Assembly: GCF_001884045.1 (NCBI RefSeq)
Contig: NZ_MACF01000071.1
Coordinates: 186,001-250,000 of the forward strand
Origin: Bacillus mobilis
GTDB lineage: Bacteria > Bacillota > Bacilli > Bacillales > Bacillaceae_G
Length of the DNA stretch: 64,000 bases
Direction of reading: 5' to 3'
Position numbers and translations under genes: made by a program. Below the pieces are notes generated by a model that had not been told where the DNA came from, searched no databases, and worked only from the letters and a program-made list of their open reading frames with translations. Each line of letters opens with the position of its first letter. The first letter of the stretch is position 1. Positions 61,701-64,000 of the stretch are shown piece after piece.

Positions 61701-64000
61701 GAGTAAATCCAGCAAATGGGATACCCATTGGGGATATTATTGCAGGAGATTTTATAAACGTTACCTTCCGTGTGCAAGTAGTTAGTATCCCAAATCCTAT
61801 TTTTACAATCGGACCCGGAGGACCAAACTCACCGGTTGTAAACGGCGCTTCTATTAATTATCAATTTATGACAGGACCTAATTTACCACTTGTTTCACGA
61901 AGTACGTCATCTAATTCTGTTTCGACACAAATAAATGCTGGGGAAATTGCTCTCGTTAAATCTGTAGATAAAGCTTTCGCAACAATTGGCGATACCATTT
62001 CTTATACAATCACATTAAGTAACCCTGGAAATGTCACTTCACAAAATATAATTTTCACGGATATTTTGCCTGATGGAACGACATTTATATCTGGCACTCT
62101 TGTAAATGATTCTGGTGCGCAGCAAATTGGAAATCCCGGGAACGGGATTCAGATTGGAAATATAAACCCTGGTAGTACGGTTGCTATTACGATAAATGTA
62201 CTTGTAACAAACATTCCAAGCATAAATCCAGTTTCGAATTTTAGTTCTGTACAGTTTGCACATGTGGTCGATCCTAGCCAACCTGCTGTATCACAAACGA
62301 ATATATCTAATACAGTTTCAACAAAAATTAAGAGTGCTATATTAACAACTACAAAAAGTGCCGATAAATCCATTATTTCTGTCGGAGATACAATTACGTA
62401 TACAACTACGATTACAAATACCGGTAATACACCAGCAACGAATATAACATTCACAAGCGCTATTCCAGCTAACACTACATTTATACCAAATTCGGTCACA
62501 ATCAATGGTCTTCAGCAAATTGGTGCACAGCCTGCACTTGGAGTAACTATACCAAATATCGCTCCTGGTGAAACAGTAACTGTTACTTTCCAAGTAAATG
62601 TTATTTCAGTGCCACCTTCAAGTTCGATTATGGGTAACGATACCATTTTATACTCTTATACTGTTGATCCAAGCGCAGCTCCTGCTACTACTTCTACTTC
62701 AACAAATATCGTTACAAACCCCGTACTAGATGCTATGATAACGATGATAAAATCGGTCGATCAAACACTTGTAACACTAGGTGATACCATTACCTATACA
62801 ACAATTTTAACGAATAACGGCAATACAAATGCAACGAATATTATTTTCACTGACCTTATTCCAGATGGTACATCGTTCGTTTCTGATAGCGTCACAATAA
62901 ATGGCATCACACAACTCGGCCTTACTCCTAATACAGGTATAACAATTGGATCAATTGCTCCTAACAGCTCAATATCTATAGCATTTCAAGTTACCGCTAC
63001 TTCTACACCAGCCCAAAATCCTATTGCCAATTCCGCTACTGCTTCTTACACATTCATCGCCGATCCTAATGCACCAATTGTTTCAAGAACTGCTACTTCA
63101 AATACAGTGTTTACTACCATTAATACTGCTACCATTCTTTCATCAAAACAAGTCGATAAATCATTTAGTCATATCGGGGACACACTCACTTATACTGTTA
63201 CTTTAACAAACAACGGAAATTCATCTGCACAAAATGTTATATTCACAGATACTGCGCCGAGCGGAACTACATTTATTGCAAACTCATTTTCTATTAATGG
63301 CATTCCTCAAAGCGGTGCGGACCCATCGAACGGTGTAAATATTGGCCCTATAACAGCCGGGAATACAGTAAATGTTTCGTTCCAAGTAACTGTTACCTCT
63401 TTACCAACACAAAACCCCGCTGTAAATTTCTCATCAACATCGTATCAATTAGTCTCGCCGCCTGATGCAGAAACTTCAATTAGTAATCCTGTTTCAACGC
63501 AAATGAAAGAAGCTATATTATCCATGACGAAAAATGAAAATGTATCCTTTGCAGATATCGGGCAAACTGTTTTTTACACTACTTCTATTTCAAATATAGG
63601 AAATACGGATGCAATTAATATTGTATTCACAGATGTATTATCAAGTGGACTCACATTTGTTCCTAACACATTAACTGTCGATGGCATTTTACAACCTAAT
63701 GCGGATCCAAATACAGGTGTATTACTTGCAGCACTTCCACCAAATGAAATATATAGTATCGTCTTTCAAGTTACAGTGAACAGCATCCCACCTAGTAATC
63801 CAGCACCAAATATAGCATCCACGACTTATGCGTTTACTGTGGACCCAGGGAATCCGCCAGTATCGAGTGCAGCTACTTCCAACACGACACTTCTTCAAAT
63901 AAACAACGCAAATATTATTAGTACAAAAACAGCAGATCTTACTTTTGCTGATGTTGGTAATACAATAACATTTACACTTAACCTTCCTAATACCGGGAAT
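55712..64000 (+). CDS. Giant DUF11-repeat surface-type protein (3' end beyond window)
   Basis: The reading frame runs from an ATG after GAGGTGAC to the window end without a stop, 2763 codons. Residues 1-353 are a beta-rich domain with no signal peptide or transmembrane segment (PITNRFSTTTNGALAITGNT; TILYAELVWGGNYLSRDQNI; GDADLTGDQALFGPNFSSLN; GRQGWDITSIDISPYLTNSQ). It then has 18 complete and one partial DUF11/TIGR01451-type repeats. Each has an ATKSVDKTFAEVGDVLTYT-like start, NTG, ANNV, GTTFIPNSVTVNG, GITIGSI and VSFQVTVTS-type blocks and a TQV-N-A end. The period is 132 codons. Repeat 13 is longer by 13 codons and repeat 17 shorter by four. Members are cell-surface or spore-surface proteins in this group. 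Confidence 0.92.
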   Translation, partial: MPITNRFSTTTNGALAITGNTLGLSKISNLNRAGTIGAIGAFATTNTALQVTTFPAGTTLNYTQNSSTAILNIPAGSTILYAELVWGGNYLSRDQNITSVLGNPVSFTTPVSTYSITPSTVTASNQTFVSGSVTFGFYTRSADVTSLVQAGGSGSYTTGSVPGLVDPLDASNGAINSSGWTLIVAYQNGSLPARNLTIYVAGNRVSADTGSADVSVSGFLTPSGGPVSGRLFLSSTEGDADLTGDQALFGPNFSSLNALSGPNNAVNNFFGSQVNNAAGNLDTTGTFGTRNQSASTSTNISAGRQGWDITSIDISPYLTNSQVSAAIRLTTNGDAYMLNTVGLQININSPNIQATKSVNKSVAAIGDVLTYTVTIPNTGLLPANNVIFIDSLPNGTSFIPGTVTIDNVPQTNANPAAGISLGTINNNASRTVTFQATVVSLPSQNPISNTANITFQYTPIAGGTTFNGLATSNSAGTQINLADINGTKSVNKIFTDIGETLTYSIALANIGNIAATNVLYTDPIPSGTTFIPGSVTVNGVTQAGANPANGISVGTIAANSTTTVSFQVFVPSIPQTNPILNSGTTTYQYIPVPNQPAVSGTDTTNIVSTQVNNATVTMAKAVDKNFADIGDTLTYTVSFTGTGNTNANNVIFTDVIPTGTTYVLNSLTIDGTTQVGANPANGVNIGSIPTGSTKTVSFQVVVNTIPASNVVSNGSSASYQYTVNPSQSPVTKNISSNLVSTQINNANLTLTKSTNKQFATIGETISYTILITNSGNTAATNVQLTDPLPNGTILTPSTVTLNGVLQNVDSLIALPIGTIPGGATVTLSFQATVINITAQNPIINNAFASYLYTVNPSLPPTSKTANSNSVTSTIRLANLHATKSVDKTFAEVGDVLTYTFALTNDGNVVANNVVLSDSIANGTAFVPNSVIVNGITQPGITPTSITIGSINAGTTITASFQVLITSIPNPNPISNSASIAYNFIVDPNASPVSKNTTSTTTFTQVNDANVISDKAVDRAFATVGDILTYTVTLTNAGSVSADSPAFVDTNPDGTTFIPNTFLINGVLQNTADPNVGVPLPSIPANGSLTVSYQVTVTSLPTQNPTINSSSTQYSFILNPGDPPTIETSLSNTVSTQINLANVVIVKQVDLTIADVGQPITYTIALANPGNTPANNVVVTDIPPPGTTLVPNSTFIGGALQLGADPSVGLQVGTIPAGGITTIVFQISTNSLPSPNPVQNSAALQYSFIADPNLPAVVRNATSNIVTTQINTANIVSTKLTSTNFADVGDVITYATVLSNNGNIPASNVTFTDIIPAGTIFLPNTVTINGVPIANANPANGILIGTIGANSSRTVAFQVFIPTIPAVNPITNQSGTTFQYTYDPSKPAVMQMVASNTVQTTINNASITATKSADKQFANVNDIITYTTTLTNNGNTLASNVIFTDVIPSDTSFIPNSVTVNGNTFPNVNPASGIVIDPINPNANTTISFQVQVNSIPNPNPIPNQSNTAYQYVVNPNLPPVSSDALSNVITTQINNATILATKSVNTPTAAIGDIVTYTIAVTNTGNIPASATVLTDGLGAGASFIQNSVTINNVPQPGLDPSLGIHLADISPGDTVFITFQAQILAIPPSGTLTNNALVNYEYTVNPNQSPAVGSTITNTTVTPIIDATLSINKTVNSTFSTIGDTLTFTSTIINSGNTTANNVIFTDLIPNGTTFIPNSFTVNGTTIPNANPQNGINIGNINSNASFILSFQVNITTLPNPNPIPNKSSLQYSFIVDINEPPVSRTVKSNKTFTQVNTASVIATKTASSAFAAVGDTITYTTTLTNSGNTTANTPVFIDILPPELSFVPDSVQINTIPQLGFRPDNGISLDAIPVGGTTTISFQAIVGSIPATNPTLNQSSTTYSIIVDPTQPPVTETATSNPTLVQINEATIQATKSVDRLFSDIAPGNSFLTYTVLLENIGNTTATNIIFTDPIPNNTVFIEDSVRVGGVLLPGVNPANGIPIGDIIAGDFINVTFRVQVVSIPNPIFTIGPGGPNSPVVNGASINYQFMTGPNLPLVSRSTSSNSVSTQINAGEIALVKSVDKAFATIGDTISYTITLSNPGNVTSQNIIFTDILPDGTTFISGTLVNDSGAQQIGNPGNGIQIGNINPGSTVAITINVLVTNIPSINPVSNFSSVQFAHVVDPSQPAVSQTNISNTVSTKIKSAILTTTKSADKSIISVGDTITYTTTITNTGNTPATNITFTSAIPANTTFIPNSVTINGLQQIGAQPALGVTIPNIAPGETVTVTFQVNVISVPPSSSIMGNDTILYSYTVDPSAAPATTSTSTNIVTNPVLDAMITMIKSVDQTLVTLGDTITYTTILTNNGNTNATNIIFTDLIPDGTSFVSDSVTINGITQLGLTPNTGITIGSIAPNSSISIAFQVTATSTPAQNPIANSATASYTFIADPNAPIVSRTATSNTVFTTINTATILSSKQVDKSFSHIGDTLTYTVTLTNNGNSSAQNVIFTDTAPSGTTFIANSFSINGIPQSGADPSNGVNIGPITAGNTVNVSFQVTVTSLPTQNPAVNFSSTSYQLVSPPDAETSISNPVSTQMKEAILSMTKNENVSFADIGQTVFYTTSISNIGNTDAINIVFTDVLSSGLTFVPNTLTVDGILQPNADPNTGVLLAALPPNEIYSIVFQVTVNSIPPSNPAPNIASTTYAFTVDPGNPPVSSAATSNTTLLQINNANIISTKTADLTFADVGNTITFTLNLPNTGN
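56773..64000 (+). repeat. 19 tandem DUF11-type repeats
   Basis: The TKSVDK-like start of each unit falls at about 56773, 57170, 57565, 57962, 58355, 58748, 59144, 59540, 59936, 60332, 60727, 61124, 61520, 61955, 62351, 62747, 63143, 63527 and 63923. The spacing is 393-397 bases except 435 (unit 13) and 384 (unit 17). The units diverge at nucleotide level, so slippage is not expected to be frequent. Confidence 0.88.

Noticed and set aside
56738-63206. Many short open frames on both strands inside the DUF11 array
   Set aside because: They lie in other frames of one continuous plus-strand gene with clear protein repeats, have no ribosome sites and no recognisable products.
1-64000. Insertion sequence, prophage, rRNA or tRNA genes
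   Set aside because: No transposase, integrase or phage structural gene and no tRNA or rRNA-like sequence was recognised.

Overview
The window is chromosomal DNA of a low-GC, endospore-forming Firmicute and fits the Bacillus cereus group. The grounds are AT-rich codon use, strong AGGAGG-type ribosome binding sites, the flagellar gene order, a Spo0E-like protein, a YjcZ-type spore peptide, an Hfq paralogue, a GerN-like antiporter and a giant DUF11-repeat protein. No rRNA, tRNA, insertion sequence, phage or CRISPR array was seen. All functional calls come from reading the sequence; nothing was searched.

Region 1 (1-27.4 kb) is the motility and chemotaxis cluster, almost all on the minus strand. 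Read in transcription order it is motA-motB-cheY, cheA, fliY plus two unknown envelope proteins, a small membrane protein, then yaaR-like, flgN-like, flgK-flgL-fliD-fliS and a FliT-position gene, then flgB-flgC-fliE-fliF-fliG-fliH-fliI, then fliJ-like, fliK-like, flgD-flgE, two small genes and cheV. One plus-strand pair, a Rossmann/SLOG-like protein and cheR, interrupts it. Intrinsic terminators follow cheY, cheA, the fliY unit and fliI, so the cluster is several transcription units. Between fliI and the fliJ-like gene, a candidate -10 adjoins a TTTT-N5-AAAA box like the known MogR target. Four copies of a ~100-bp repeat lie beside cheV and the 2058 gene. Export-gate genes, fliM and flagellin are not in the window.

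Region 2 (27.5-55.6 kb) is ordinary accessory and housekeeping chromosome: an HD phosphohydrolase, an Hfq-like protein, a Spo0E-like protein, YjcZ, a VOC protein, an MFS gene broken at a TA repeat, an ArsR/MFS pair with a palindromic operator, a TauE exporter and an ECF sigma factor with a membrane-anchored partner. These are followed by a DJ-1/PfpI protein, an NfrA-like flavin reductase, YdcF, DUF421, a MATE pump with a textbook 19-bp-spacer MerR promoter and its regulator, and a GerN-type antiporter. Then come a class III aminotransferase with an SSS/DUF485 symporter pair, a fatty-acid hydroxylase-like protein, a LysE exporter, YqcI/YcgG, a cold-shock protein, two RNase HI-like genes, QueT under a preQ1-I riboswitch, an aldose epimerase, a DMT transporter, an isochorismatase and a double GNAT protein.

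Region 3 (55.7 kb to the end) is one open reading frame of at least 2763 codons. It has a ~350-residue N-terminal domain without a signal peptide, followed by 18 complete DUF11-type repeats and the start of a 19th at an almost fixed 132-codon period. A sequence matching the sigma-K -10 consensus lies at a suitable distance upstream, which suggests, but does not prove, a very large spore-surface protein.
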